A DNA stretch of 64,000 nt. Origin: Phycisphaerae bacterium. Its GTDB lineage: Bacteria; Planctomycetota; Phycisphaerae; UBA1845; UTPLA1. The translations under genes and the position numbers were made by a program. Shown here piece after piece: positions 1 to 8,037 of the stretch. The DNA lies in the NCBI GenBank assembly GCA_023150615.1, contig JAKLKO010000011.1:1-64000 (forward strand), given 5' to 3'. Each line of letters starts with the position of its first letter. Positions within the stretch are counted from its first letter, which is position 1. The notes below the pieces were generated by a model that was not told the DNA's origin, ran no database searches, and was given only the letters and a program-made list of their open reading frames with translations.

Positions 1-106
1 GCATGTACGAACGGGTCGCAAGCTGGCACAATCGGCGTTCGGGCGGGGCTGTTCCAAGTGCGATAACGGACGCGGATTGCGCGTCCATGTCGCATCATGT
101 CTCAAA

Positions 107-177
107 GCGGGCGAACGGACTCGAACCGTCAACGTCTAGCTTGGAAGGCTAGTGCTCTACCATTGAGCTACGCCCGC
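107..177 (-). tRNA. tRNA-Gly (anticodon TCC)
   Basis: The reverse strand folds as a 71-nt tRNA. The acceptor stem pairs GCGGGCG with CGCCCGC over 7 bp. The D-arm contains AGCTCAATGGTAGAGC, the anticodon stem CTAGC/GCTAG encloses the loop CTTCCAA, and the T-arm has GGTTCGAGTCC. The loop places TCC at positions 34-36, so it reads GGA and other GGN glycine codons. CCA is not encoded. It is a stand-alone tRNA pointing away from the symporter that starts at 275. Confidence 0.95.
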
Positions 178-190
178 AGTTGGCCGCAAC

Positions 191-219
191 AATATCCGGC
201 GGCGCGGGCGGGTTGGCAA
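191..219 (-). promoter_or_regulatory. candidate promoter of tRNA-Gly
   Basis: On the reverse strand, TTGCCA (214-219) is followed after 17 bp by GATATT (191-196), 13 nt before the first tRNA base. Spacing and position fit a housekeeping sigma promoter; the match was found by eye. Confidence 0.4.
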
Positions 220-260
220 GGCCGCGGGCGATTTCGCTGGTCGGCCCGGGGCCGGTGCGG

Positions 261-266
261 CATAAT
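261..266 (+). promoter_or_regulatory. -10-like CATAAT next to a start codon
   Basis: CATAAT (five of six to TATAAT) ends 8 nt before the ATG at 275. If used, transcription would begin almost at the start codon and give a leaderless message. I see no convincing -35 box and no Shine-Dalgarno sequence. Confidence 0.3.
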
Positions 267-274
267 CGCGGTCG

Positions 275-1834
275 ATGAACGGAGTCATCGCTCAGGCCCT
301 GCCGCACGCACACTTCACGGCGCTCGACTGGACGGTGATCGCGGTCTATCTCGCGGGGACGACCTGGCTCGGCGCGCGGCTGGCCGGCCGGCCCTCAACG
401 ATCCGCGACTTCTTCCTCGGCGGTCGGCGCTTGCCGTGGTGGGCGGTGAGCGGGTCGATCCTGGCGACGGAGATATCGGCGGTGACGTTCGTGAGCGTTC
501 CGGCGCGGGCGTACGCGCCGGGCGGGGATTTCACGTATCTGCAACTGGCACTCGGGTCGATCGCGGCGCGGATCATCATCGGCTACTGGTTCGTGCCGGC
601 ATACTACGAGCGTGAGGTTTACAGTCCGTACGAGTACATGGGCCGACGTCTGGGGCCGGGAGTGAACACGGCGGCGACGGGGTTGTTCATGCTGGGGGCG
701 GTTCTGTCGCAGGGGGTGCGGTTGTTCCTGACGGCGCTGGTGCTGCAAGTGGCGTCGGGGATCGAGCTGTGGCGTTCGATCTGGCTGATCGGGGCGTTCT
801 CGGTGGCGTGGACGCTGCTGGGCGGGATCACGACGGTGATCTGGACGGACGTGATCCAGTTCATCGTGCTGGTGGGCGGGGCGGTGATGGCGCTGGTGTG
901 GGTGGTGACGTCCGTGCCGGGCGGGATGCCGGAGGTGCTTCGGCTGGCGGAGGAGGAGCAGAAGCTCCGCGTGTTCGACGTGTCGTTCGATCCGGGGCTG
1001 GAGTACACGTTGTGGACAGGGCTGTTCGGGATGGTGTTTCTGAACCTGGCGGCGCTGGGGACGGACCAGGTGATGGCGCAGCGGATCTTCTGCTGCCGTG
1101 GTTCGCGCGAGGCGCGGCGGGCGGTGATCTGGAGCGCGGTGGGGATCGCGGTGCCGGTGCTGATGCTGTTCGTCGGGATCGGGCTGTACGCGTACTTCGT
1201 TCATTTTCCGATGAGCGCCGACGAGCACGCGTTCGTCACGGAGCGGCGCGACCGCGTGTTCCCGCTGTTTCTGGTGCGGGTGCTGCCGGCGGGGATCACG
1301 GGGCTGGTGATCGCGGGCATCTTCGCGGCGGCGATCTCGACGCTCGATTCGACGCTGGCGGCGTTGGCGCAGACATCGGTGTCGACGATCGTCGGCGGGT
1401 GGCGCGAGCGGACGGGCCGTGGGCCGCTGAGCGACGCGGCGTCGCTGCGCTGGTCGCGCGCGCTGGTGGTGTTCTGGGGCGTGGTATTGTCGGCGGCGGC
1501 GACGGGGCTGACGGGCGTTCGCGGTCACGCGAACGTGATCGACATGGCGCTGGCGGTGCCGTCGTTTACGTACGGGGCGCTGCTGGGGATGCTGCTGCTG
1601 GCGCTGGGGCGCGGACGGCGCTCGGACGCGGGGCTGGTGGTGGGCGTGCCGGCGTCGGTGGGCGTCGTGATCGCGCTGCACTGGTTGACGTCGGCCTCCG
1701 GGGCCGCGCCGCCGATGCTGCGGCTGGCGTATCCGTGGTTCTATCCGATCGGGACGGCGGTCACGTACCTGGCGGGTCGGCTGCTTTCGCCAGTCTCGGG
1801 AGGCGATGGCGGACCGAGTCGCGCCAGGCGTTGA
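275..1834 (+). CDS. Sodium:solute symporter (SSS family)
   Basis: A 519-residue polytopic inner-membrane protein expected to couple sodium entry to uptake of a small organic solute; the substrate cannot be told from sequence. The N-terminus has the SSS layout: a first membrane helix ending in TTWLGARLAG, then FFLGGRRLPWWAV and the SxxATEISAVTFVSVPA stretch of the core helices. About a dozen hydrophobic segments follow, including the conserved AAISTLDSTLAALAQTSVS segment near residue 360. Length is normal for the family. The start is the first in-frame ATG after the -10-like box at 261; there is no clear ribosome site. The last 74 bp overlap the convergent epimerase gene, so both proteins' C-termini share DNA. 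Family is secure; solute unknown. Confidence 0.9.
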   Translation: MNGVIAQALPHAHFTALDWTVIAVYLAGTTWLGARLAGRPSTIRDFFLGGRRLPWWAVSGSILATEISAVTFVSVPARAYAPGGDFTYLQLALGSIAARIIIGYWFVPAYYEREVYSPYEYMGRRLGPGVNTAATGLFMLGAVLSQGVRLFLTALVLQVASGIELWRSIWLIGAFSVAWTLLGGITTVIWTDVIQFIVLVGGAVMALVWVVTSVPGGMPEVLRLAEEEQKLRVFDVSFDPGLEYTLWTGLFGMVFLNLAALGTDQVMAQRIFCCRGSREARRAVIWSAVGIAVPVLMLFVGIGLYAYFVHFPMSADEHAFVTERRDRVFPLFLVRVLPAGITGLVIAGIFAAAISTLDSTLAALAQTSVSTIVGGWRERTGRGPLSDAASLRWSRALVVFWGVVLSAAATGLTGVRGHANVIDMALAVPSFTYGALLGMLLLALGRGRRSDAGLVVGVPASVGVVIALHWLTSASGAAPPMLRLAYPWFYPIGTAVTYLAGRLLSPVSGGDGGPSRARR

Positions 1835-2747
1835 CGGCGTCGCGCGTGGTATGCGTGAAGCGGAAGCCGGCGTCGCGGCAGAATCGTTCGCCGTCGGCCA
1901 GCCAGGGATAGCGGATGTAGTTGAGCGCGCCGGGGGGCATTTCGTTGATCCAGCGGAGCCGCGCGTGGTAGGTGATGGCGGCGACCGCGCCGAGGATGGT
2001 CGCGGGGAGCAGGAGCGGCTTGCGCTTGAAGTCGTGGACGAGCTCGAGGTAGCGGATCGTGCCGGGCGGCGCGATGTTGTACGGCCCTTCGATGCGTGCA
2101 TCGACGGCGGCGAGGACGGCGGCGGCGATGTCGTCTTCGTGGAGGAACTGCATCGGCGGATCGGCGTCGCGGAAGCCGACGACTTTTGGCTTGAAGAGGA
2201 CGCGGGAGACGTAGTTGTCGACGTGCGGGCCGAGCACGATGGGGGCGCGGCCGTGGACGAGGGCGATGGCGGGATTGCGTCGGCGGAAGTCGGCGCAGAG
2301 TTCGTCGCAGCGGCGTTTTTCGTAGGCGTACTGGAAGGCGGGTTGGGCGCGGAGGGGGTCCGACTCGGTGAGAGGGACGGGGTTGTCAGGCTGCGCGCCG
2401 TAGGCGGTGGTGCTTCCGAGGACGAGGGCTCGATCGACGCGCGCGGCGAGGCAGGCGTCGAGGAAGTGGCGCGTGCCGTCGACGTTGACGGCGGTGGCGA
2501 GGGCGCGGTCGTGGATGGGCGCGAAGGTGTAGGCGAGGTGAATGGCGGCGGTGATTCCGCGGTGCGTGAAGATGTCGGCGAAGGGGTGACGGACATCGCA
2601 GTACTGGAATTCGAAGGGCGGCTCGGGCGGCCGGGCGGGCGTGCGGATGTCGAGTCCGAGGATGGTCTCGACCTCGCGGCGGTCGCGAAGCTGCTCGACG
2701 AGACGCTGGCCGATGTAGCCGGATGAACCGGTGATGGCGATGCGCAT
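1761..2747 (-). CDS. NAD-dependent epimerase/dehydratase (extended SDR)
   Basis: A 328-residue extended short-chain dehydrogenase/reductase, a family acting mostly on nucleotide sugars in the cytoplasm. The N-terminus MRIAITGSSGYIGQRL carries the GxxGxxG NAD-binding turn, and an acidic residue after beta-2 (LGLDI) suggests NAD. The catalytic Thr/Ser is in the GSTTAYGAQ region and the YxxxK pair is in FQYAYEKRR near residue 145. The substrate is not evident. It lies 38 bp downstream of the ParA-CBM48 gene on the same strand, so co-transcription is likely. Its 3' end overlaps the symporter gene on the other strand. No strong ribosome-binding site precedes the ATG. Confidence 0.85.
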   Translation of the reverse strand: MRIAITGSSGYIGQRLVEQLRDRREVETILGLDIRTPARPPEPPFEFQYCDVRHPFADIFTHRGITAAIHLAYTFAPIHDRALATAVNVDGTRHFLDACLAARVDRALVLGSTTAYGAQPDNPVPLTESDPLRAQPAFQYAYEKRRCDELCADFRRRNPAIALVHGRAPIVLGPHVDNYVSRVLFKPKVVGFRDADPPMQFLHEDDIAAAVLAAVDARIEGPYNIAPPGTIRYLELVHDFKRKPLLLPATILGAVAAITYHARLRWINEMPPGALNYIRYPWLADGERFCRDAGFRFTHTTRDAVNAWRDSVRHRLPRLAKAADPPGT

Positions 2748-2785
2748 TCTTCAGCCGCGTCGAGGGGATGATCGGCGCGGCGCGG

Positions 2786-4144
2786 TCACTGGACGACGAC
2801 GACGCTGTTGAGATCTCCGAAGGGGTTCGGCTCGACCTCGGCGTTGAACGGGTCATTGAGCCATCGGCCGTCAATCACGTAGCGGTAGCGATATCGGCCG
2901 GGCGCGAGGGGGAGCCGGACCTGGAACGTGCCATCGTCGGCGATGCTTCGGAGCGGCGTGATGTCGGGGTTCCAGCCGTTGAAGTCGCCTGCGAGGCGGA
3001 CGTTCTGCGCGCCGGGGAAGCGCGTGGCAAACACGACGCCGTCGTCGGCGCACTGCACGCCGTAGATGCGGTCGATCTTCCGCTGCGTGGCGGCGTGGTC
3101 GAAGGGGCGTGGTTCGCGCGGCGCGGGCGATCGGTCGATGTCGTCGTCGGTGCGCCGAACGGGCGCGGCGCGATCGGCGCGCGAGGGCGCATCGCGGCGG
3201 GTCGATTCCGCTTCAGCGAGGGCGCCGGAGGCTGCAGCGACGGGTTCGGCCGACTCGTCGCCCGGGATGCGCGTGCGGTGCGGGCCAAGGAGCGTTTCGG
3301 ACGTGGCGAGCAGGCGTTCGGCCTCGGCGGCGATGGCGTCGGCCTGCTGGAGGAGCGAGGGCGCGACGGACGGTTCCGCCCCGAGGGAGATCAGCTCGCG
3401 GGCGAGTCGGACGAAATCGCGGCAGCCGATGCTGGTCGGGTCGTACTCGGTGATGGGCTGTCCAAAGCTGGTGCTTTCCTTGAGCTTGGTGTTGAAGTTG
3501 ATGAAGGTGGAGAGCATGTTCGAGTCGTGGCGCTTGCGAAGCTCGGCGAGGATTTCGCGCGCGAGCTTGGTGCGGACATCGTAGAGATTGCCGACGATCC
3601 GCAGGGTGAGCGGGCGGCTGAGCTTCGCGGCGACGTCGCGGATCGATTCGAGCTGCTTCGAGAGTCCATGCAGGGCGAAGTAGCCGGTGTCGACCGGGAC
3701 GATGACCTCGTCGGCGGCGTGGAGGGTGCTCTGGGTGAGGAAGCCGACGGTCGGAGGGCTGTCGATGAGGACGAAGTCGTAACGGTCGGCGACGCGTTCG
3801 AGGATCTCGCGGAGTCGCAGGTCGCGGCCCTCGACGCCGGCGAGCTTCGTCTCGAGGTGCGCGAGGTCGGTCTTGGCGGGGGCGAGGTCGAAGTTGTTGG
3901 AGATCTGCCAGGTGATGCGGGTGAGGTCGACGCCGTTTTTTCCGGAAGGTTCGAGCAGCACGTCGGCGATGGAAAACTCGACCTGCTCTTCGGGCACGGC
4001 GAGTCCGAGACCGCAGTGGCCTTGCGGGTCGAGGTCGACGAGCAGGGTTCGCTGTCCTTCGCGGGCGAGACAGGCGGCGAGGTTGATCGCTACGGTGGTC
4101 TTTCCGCAGCCGCCCTTCTGGTTGGCGATCGCGATAATCCTCAT
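2786..4144 (-). CDS. ParA/Soj-type ATPase fused to a C-terminal CBM48 glycogen-binding domain
   Basis: A 452-residue cytoplasmic protein with two recognisable parts. Residues 1 to about 260 form a ParA/MinD-like ATPase: deviant Walker A KGGCGKTT at 10-17, LLVDLDPQGH, and Walker B-like FVLIDSPPTVG. A Pro/Ala/Arg-rich linker of about 90 residues follows. The last 85 or so residues form an early-set (AMPK-beta/CBM48) fold with the hallmark LAGDFNGWNP and a YRYRYVIDG strand, as in glycogen-binding subunits. ParA proteins use ATP-driven dimerisation to position cargo; here the cargo may be glycogen or another alpha-glucan, which is inference. The start at 4144 was chosen over an upstream ATG at 4177 because AAGGA lies 7 nt before it and the ATPase fold begins there. 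No ParB gene is nearby. Confidence 0.85.
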   Translation of the reverse strand: MRIIAIANQKGGCGKTTVAINLAACLAREGQRTLLVDLDPQGHCGLGLAVPEEQVEFSIADVLLEPSGKNGVDLTRITWQISNNFDLAPAKTDLAHLETKLAGVEGRDLRLREILERVADRYDFVLIDSPPTVGFLTQSTLHAADEVIVPVDTGYFALHGLSKQLESIRDVAAKLSRPLTLRIVGNLYDVRTKLAREILAELRKRHDSNMLSTFINFNTKLKESTSFGQPITEYDPTSIGCRDFVRLARELISLGAEPSVAPSLLQQADAIAAEAERLLATSETLLGPHRTRIPGDESAEPVAAASGALAEAESTRRDAPSRADRAAPVRRTDDDIDRSPAPREPRPFDHAATQRKIDRIYGVQCADDGVVFATRFPGAQNVRLAGDFNGWNPDITPLRSIADDGTFQVRLPLAPGRYRYRYVIDGRWLNDPFNAEVEPNPFGDLNSVVVVQ

Positions 4145-4543
4145 GGAAGCGTCCTTGCGAGAGGCGCCGAGGCGCACGGAATAGGCCGCCGATCCACCGG
4201 CCGCACGGCAGGTGGCCCGGTAATGTCAGCAGTCAAGTATGGATCGACGCGCCAGTGCTGATAACTTGAAGCGTTTATCGGACGAATCTTCGGCTGAAGC
4301 AAGGACTTAGGAGCGGCGTGGAGAATTCACATGCGGCGGTTCGGCGTGATGTGACGGCGGGTGGGCGACGGCGGGTTGCGAGGACGGAGGAGCGCGGATG
4401 GAAGTTTCGATGCGGACGTAGGTTCCGTGCGAGCACGATGACTGCAAACAGGATTTCACAGGTTCCATCCGTCCGCTGAAAGGCGTCTTGATGCAATCGC
4501 GCGCGGTCCCTACGATCGGGGTTCGAAAGGGCGGGTCGGCGAC
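4145..4543. other. intergenic region between divergent parA-like gene and hldE
   Basis: About 400 bp between divergently read genes. The only feature I can support is the candidate hldE promoter near its right edge. Small ORFs here, such as a 73-codon one at 4275-4496, lack a ribosome site and coding character. Confidence 0.5.
4488..4516 (+). promoter_or_regulatory. candidate promoter of hldE
   Basis: TTGATG (4488-4493), a 17-bp spacer, then TACGAT (4511-4516), 27 nt before the hldE ATG. The same TTGnnn-17-TACGAT arrangement precedes the HD-GYP gene at 44635, which strengthens the call a little. Confidence 0.45.
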
Positions 4544-6043
4544 ATGTCCAACTGGGAACGGCTGCTGCAATTGATGGAAGGTCCGGGCGGGGGCCGGATC
4601 GCGGTCGTCGGCGATTTCATGCTCGACGCGTACCTTTACGGCGACGCGGAGCGGATCAGCCCGGAGGCGCCCGTGCCGGTGCTGCGGGTGGTGCAAGAGG
4701 AGATCGCGCTCGGCGGGGCGGGATCGGTCGCGGCGGACGTCGCGGCGCTGGGCGATCGGGCGTGCTGCTTCGGGATCGTCGGGGATGACGACGCGGGGCG
4801 GACGATCCGCGAGCAACTGACGGCGCGCGGAGCGGAGGTCGCGGGACTGCTGACGGTCGCGGGCCGTCCGACGACGAAGAAGACGCGGCTCGTCGGATTG
4901 GCGCAGCACCGGCATCGCCAGCAGCTCATCCGCGTGGATGCGGAGCAGAGGGAGGCGATCGACGCGGGGGTCGCGGCGCGGATCATCGCGGCACTGCGCG
5001 GGGGGCTGACGGACTGCCGCGCGATCTGCGTCGAGGACTACGGCAAGGGGCTGGTGACCGATGCGTTGATGAAGCAGGTGCTCGAGTTGGCGCGGAGCGC
5101 GCGGTTGCCGGTGCTGGTCGATCCAGCGCGGACGAAGGACTACGGCCGGTACGCGGGGGCGACGGTCGTGACGCCAAACCGCAGCGAGACGGAACACGTG
5201 ACGGGGCTGCGGCTGGCGACGTTCGAGGCCGTGCGGTCGGCGGCGCGGACGATCTTGGAGGCGTGCGGGACGCAGCAGGTGTGCGTGACACTGGACGCGG
5301 AGGGGATGGCGCTGATCGGGCCGGATTCGCAGGTGTCGCACATCCCGACGCGGGCGCGCGAGGTGTATGACGTCACGGGCGCGGGGGACGAGGTGCTGGC
5401 GGCGCTGACGGTGGGGTTGGCGCGGGGCGCGACGCTGATCGAGGCGTGCGCGCTGGCGAACGTGGCGGGGGGTCTGGCGGTGGAGCGGTTCGGCTGCGTG
5501 CCGATCTCGCGGGACGAGGTGATCGCGGAGCTGATGCAACTGAGCCACGAGCAGATGGGCAAGCGGCGGGACCTGCCGCGGCTGCTGCCGGAGCTGGCGC
5601 GGCGGCGTCAGCGCGGACAGCGGATCGTGTTTACGAACGGCTGCTTCGACCTGCTGCACCCCGGGCACGTGGAGTATCTGAGCGCGGCGCGGCGCGAGGG
5701 AGACGTGCTGGTGGTCGGGCTGAATTCGGATGCGTCGGTTCGGGGGCAGTCGAAGGGGTCTGACCGGCCGATCCTGGGTCAGAACGATCGGGCGCGGATG
5801 CTGTCGGCGCTGGCGGACGTGGACTTCGTGGTGATCTTCGACGAGCCGACGCCGGCGCGTCTGATCGAGGCGATCCGGCCGGACGTGCTGGTGAAGGGGG
5901 AGGACTGGTCGGACAAGGGCGTGGTGGGTCGGGAGCTGGTGGAGTCGTACGGGGGTCGGGTGGTCCTGGCGAAGCTGGTGGAGGGTTTCAGCACGTCGGC
6001 GTTGATCGAGCGGATCCGACGGGGGTCGGGAAGCGAGATTTGA
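4544..6043 (+). CDS. hldE: Bifunctional heptose-7-phosphate kinase / heptose-1-phosphate adenylyltransferase
   Basis: A 499-residue cytoplasmic enzyme making the ADP-heptose precursor of lipopolysaccharide inner core. The N-terminal PfkB-type kinase (about 1-330) has VVGDFMLDAYLYGD, the substrate region RISPEAPVPVL, and the catalytic DVTGAGDEVLAAL near residue 277. The C-terminal nucleotidyltransferase (about 355-499) has TNGCFDLLHPGHVEYL near residue 363 with the HxGH motif, plus GLNSDASVRGQSKG. Kinase and transferase are fused as in Enterobacteria; the separate phosphatase (GmhB) and epimerase (HldD) genes are not adjacent. Its presence implies that the cell makes a heptose-containing glycolipid or glycan. 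The ribosome site is weak (GGGTCGG region). Confidence 0.95.
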   Translation: MSNWERLLQLMEGPGGGRIAVVGDFMLDAYLYGDAERISPEAPVPVLRVVQEEIALGGAGSVAADVAALGDRACCFGIVGDDDAGRTIREQLTARGAEVAGLLTVAGRPTTKKTRLVGLAQHRHRQQLIRVDAEQREAIDAGVAARIIAALRGGLTDCRAICVEDYGKGLVTDALMKQVLELARSARLPVLVDPARTKDYGRYAGATVVTPNRSETEHVTGLRLATFEAVRSAARTILEACGTQQVCVTLDAEGMALIGPDSQVSHIPTRAREVYDVTGAGDEVLAALTVGLARGATLIEACALANVAGGLAVERFGCVPISRDEVIAELMQLSHEQMGKRRDLPRLLPELARRRQRGQRIVFTNGCFDLLHPGHVEYLSAARREGDVLVVGLNSDASVRGQSKGSDRPILGQNDRARMLSALADVDFVVIFDEPTPARLIEAIRPDVLVKGEDWSDKGVVGRELVESYGGRVVLAKLVEGFSTSALIERIRRGSGSEI

Positions 6044-6538
6044 CGGGCACGATGACTCGGACGATGTGCCGGCGGGCGACGCGATTGCGGAGTGGGTGGT
6101 TCATTCCGGGCGAAGCGTCCGGGCGTTCGCCGTCGCCACCGCAGATTCTCGCCCATCGTCGAGGTCCGAGCACCGAGGCATGTGGACACGCAGCGGGCCG
6201 GGCCGGTGGGACGGCCGAAGGCGCAGCGGCGGCGGAAGAGGCCGAACGGGTAGGACCAGGCCGTTCAAGCGTGCGGCAAGAGAAGACGGGCCGGAGATTG
6301 ATAGATGGCTGTCCCGGATGGCCGCGGGACCGCCGCCGGCGCCAAGCAAGAACCGCAGTTCCATGGTCCAACGTCCGCCGACTCCGCGAGCGACCGGGAT
6401 CCAACGCGGATCGCCGGCGAGTGCTCTGCCGGTCCCGCTGCGATGGCGTTGAGGCCGAATTGGGGGAGCCGTGCGGGCGTTGCCCACGAATTTCACGTAG
6501 CCGCGATCGTGTTCGCGATTTGGTCGGCAGTGCCCGCG
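6044..6538. other. no convincing gene; left edge of an atypical region
   Basis: About 500 bp after hldE. Several overlapping arginine-rich ORFs cross it in both directions but none has a family motif, a ribosome site or matching codon bias. It contains one copy of a 12-bp direct repeat (6170-6181) whose second copy is at 10035-10046. It may be decayed coding sequence. Confidence 0.4.
6170..6181 (+). repeat. left copy of 12-bp direct repeat GCACCGAGGCAT
   Basis: Identical in sequence and orientation to 10035-10046. The two copies bracket the atypical 6.2-10.0 kb stretch, so they could be a duplicated target or attachment site; chance identity is also possible. Confidence 0.35.
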
Positions 6539-7903
6539 CTACGGATTGGCGCCGGGAGATCGACGCCGAGCAGGCGCTTCCCTGCCTGGAGAGCCTGGTT
6601 CATTCAAGCGGGCGATGCCGAGCTTCGCCAACTCGTCACGGATTTCCTTCTCCTGTTCTTCACCGCTCCAGCCGTGCCAGACGCGGACCACGATTCCTTT
6701 CTTGTCGATCAGCACGGTGTGGGGGATACCTCGCACGAAGAAGGCCTTCTCCGCTTTGCTGTTTGCGTCGTGCAGCACGAGGAAGGGCAGCGGACGATGC
6801 TTCAGAAACTTCGTCAGCTTATCCCGCCTGTCGCCGAGGCTGACGCCCACGACGGCCAGGCCCTTGTCGCCGAATTCTTCATGGAGCCGGCACAGCACCG
6901 GCATCTCGCGCAGGCAGGGGGCGCAGGCCGTGCTCCAGAACGACAGCAGTATGGCCCGCTCGCCGGTGTACTTGGCGAGACGCACGACCCGGCCGTCGAT
7001 GTCGGGCAGCTCAAGGTCTGGTGCCGGCTGTCCAACCGGAGTATTGGCGCGGAAGCGTGGATCGTCAGGCGCGATAAACGAACTGCCCTCGGGCGGATTG
7101 AAGGTGAAGGTATCCGCAGACAGTGCAACATTGACGTGGAGGTTCCGGTAGATCGTCTTGCGCTCCTGAGTCCCGGCGCTCAGCAGCCGCAGAACCCTTG
7201 CCTCCAGCACTTCACGCCTCTCCAGCAGCAGGTGGGAATCTGCGTCAAAGAAGAAAGCGTATTCGATATTGGCAGAAAGCGGTGGATCCGAGTGTCGCGC
7301 CCTTAAACGAAGTACCTTGCATCGACGGCCGTCTACAACTTCGTCGCTCACCCTTACGTGGCGAGCCTTCTGGATCACCTGGCGCAGGGAGCTGCACAGC
7401 GCGGAGTCCTTGCCCACCCATGACTCAGCGTGCGCCAAGGCAAACGGCTGCATGACGAGCAACCCCATCCTGGGCCTGGCGCGCGGAGACTCGGCGGCTC
7501 CGTACCGCGTCCAGGCGTTGTCCGCGCGTGACCACTCCGTCACTTGTTGTCCGTCGGAGAGCAGCAGACCTTCCAATGCCCCTTCGGGGTCCAGCAGTTC
7601 CACCCGGAAACGACCATTTCCGGCCATGATTATCCGACCTTCCTGTGGCTTGTCTCCCATCGGGAGGACTACCCCACCCGTGCCGTCGATATGATACTCG
7701 GCAGAGAATGACAACGAGCTTAGCGGCTCCAGAGTCCGAGCAACATCTGCCACGAGCCGCGCCGCATCCGGCGCCTGTTCAGCAAGCGCCGCGCCACACC
7801 CTGTGACCAGACAAAGCAGGCGCAGGGACGCTGTAATGCGACAAACTACTCTCCGGCGCCTGCGCTTCGATGCTGCGGCTGAAGGCCACCTCGGTTGACA
7901 CAT
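6539..7903 (-). CDS. Exported TlpA-like thioredoxin protein with DUF2092-like N-terminal domain
   Basis: A 454-residue exported protein. After an arginine-rich start and a hydrophobic signal (ITASLRLLCLVTGCGAALA) comes a lipoprotein-carrier-like domain (DUF2092 type) of about 220 residues. The C-terminal 150 residues are an AhpC/TSA-TlpA-like redoxin domain: VGQPAPDLELPDIDGRVV, then the redox-active WSTACAPC with C327 and C330, and the cis-Pro stretch GIPHTVLIDKKG. The thioredoxin part should reduce disulfides or peroxides outside the cytoplasm; the N-terminal part may bind lipid or lipoprotein. The start at 7903 was chosen for GGGAG at 8 nt upstream and because the signal follows; an upstream ATG at 7981 lacks support. 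This two-domain form recurs in planctomycetes. Confidence 0.8.
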   Translation of the reverse strand: MCQPRWPSAAASKRRRRRVVCRITASLRLLCLVTGCGAALAEQAPDAARLVADVARTLEPLSSLSFSAEYHIDGTGGVVLPMGDKPQEGRIIMAGNGRFRVELLDPEGALEGLLLSDGQQVTEWSRADNAWTRYGAAESPRARPRMGLLVMQPFALAHAESWVGKDSALCSSLRQVIQKARHVRVSDEVVDGRRCKVLRLRARHSDPPLSANIEYAFFFDADSHLLLERREVLEARVLRLLSAGTQERKTIYRNLHVNVALSADTFTFNPPEGSSFIAPDDPRFRANTPVGQPAPDLELPDIDGRVVRLAKYTGERAILLSFWSTACAPCLREMPVLCRLHEEFGDKGLAVVGVSLGDRRDKLTKFLKHRPLPFLVLHDANSKAEKAFFVRGIPHTVLIDKKGIVVRVWHGWSGEEQEKEIRDELAKLGIARLNEPGSPGREAPARRRSPGANP

Positions 7904-8037
7904 CGTCTTTTCTCCCGGTCCGCCTGACGTAGCAGAGCGCCCGCGGTCAGGCACTCCTAAAGGAGGGACCGGAGCGCCCAACGGTACAGACCCCGGTCCC
8001 GCGCCTTGCTACCCATTTTGCTCCGTGCCTTCAATCG

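Noticed and set aside
395-2596. 733-codon minus-strand ORF across the symporter and epimerase region
   Set aside because: Composed almost only of Ser, Pro, Arg and Thr; antisense shadow of high-GC coding sequence with no motif.
2768-4261. 497-codon plus-strand ORF opposite the ParA-CBM48 gene
   Set aside because: No motif; the minus strand has a complete Walker A, Walker B and CBM48 domain.
4275-4496. 73-codon minus-strand ORF in the hldE upstream region
   Set aside because: No ribosome site, no motif, and base composition like intergenic sequence.
6040-6843. 267-codon plus-strand ORF after hldE
   Set aside because: Arg-rich, overlaps the TlpA-like gene on the other strand and lacks a ribosome site.
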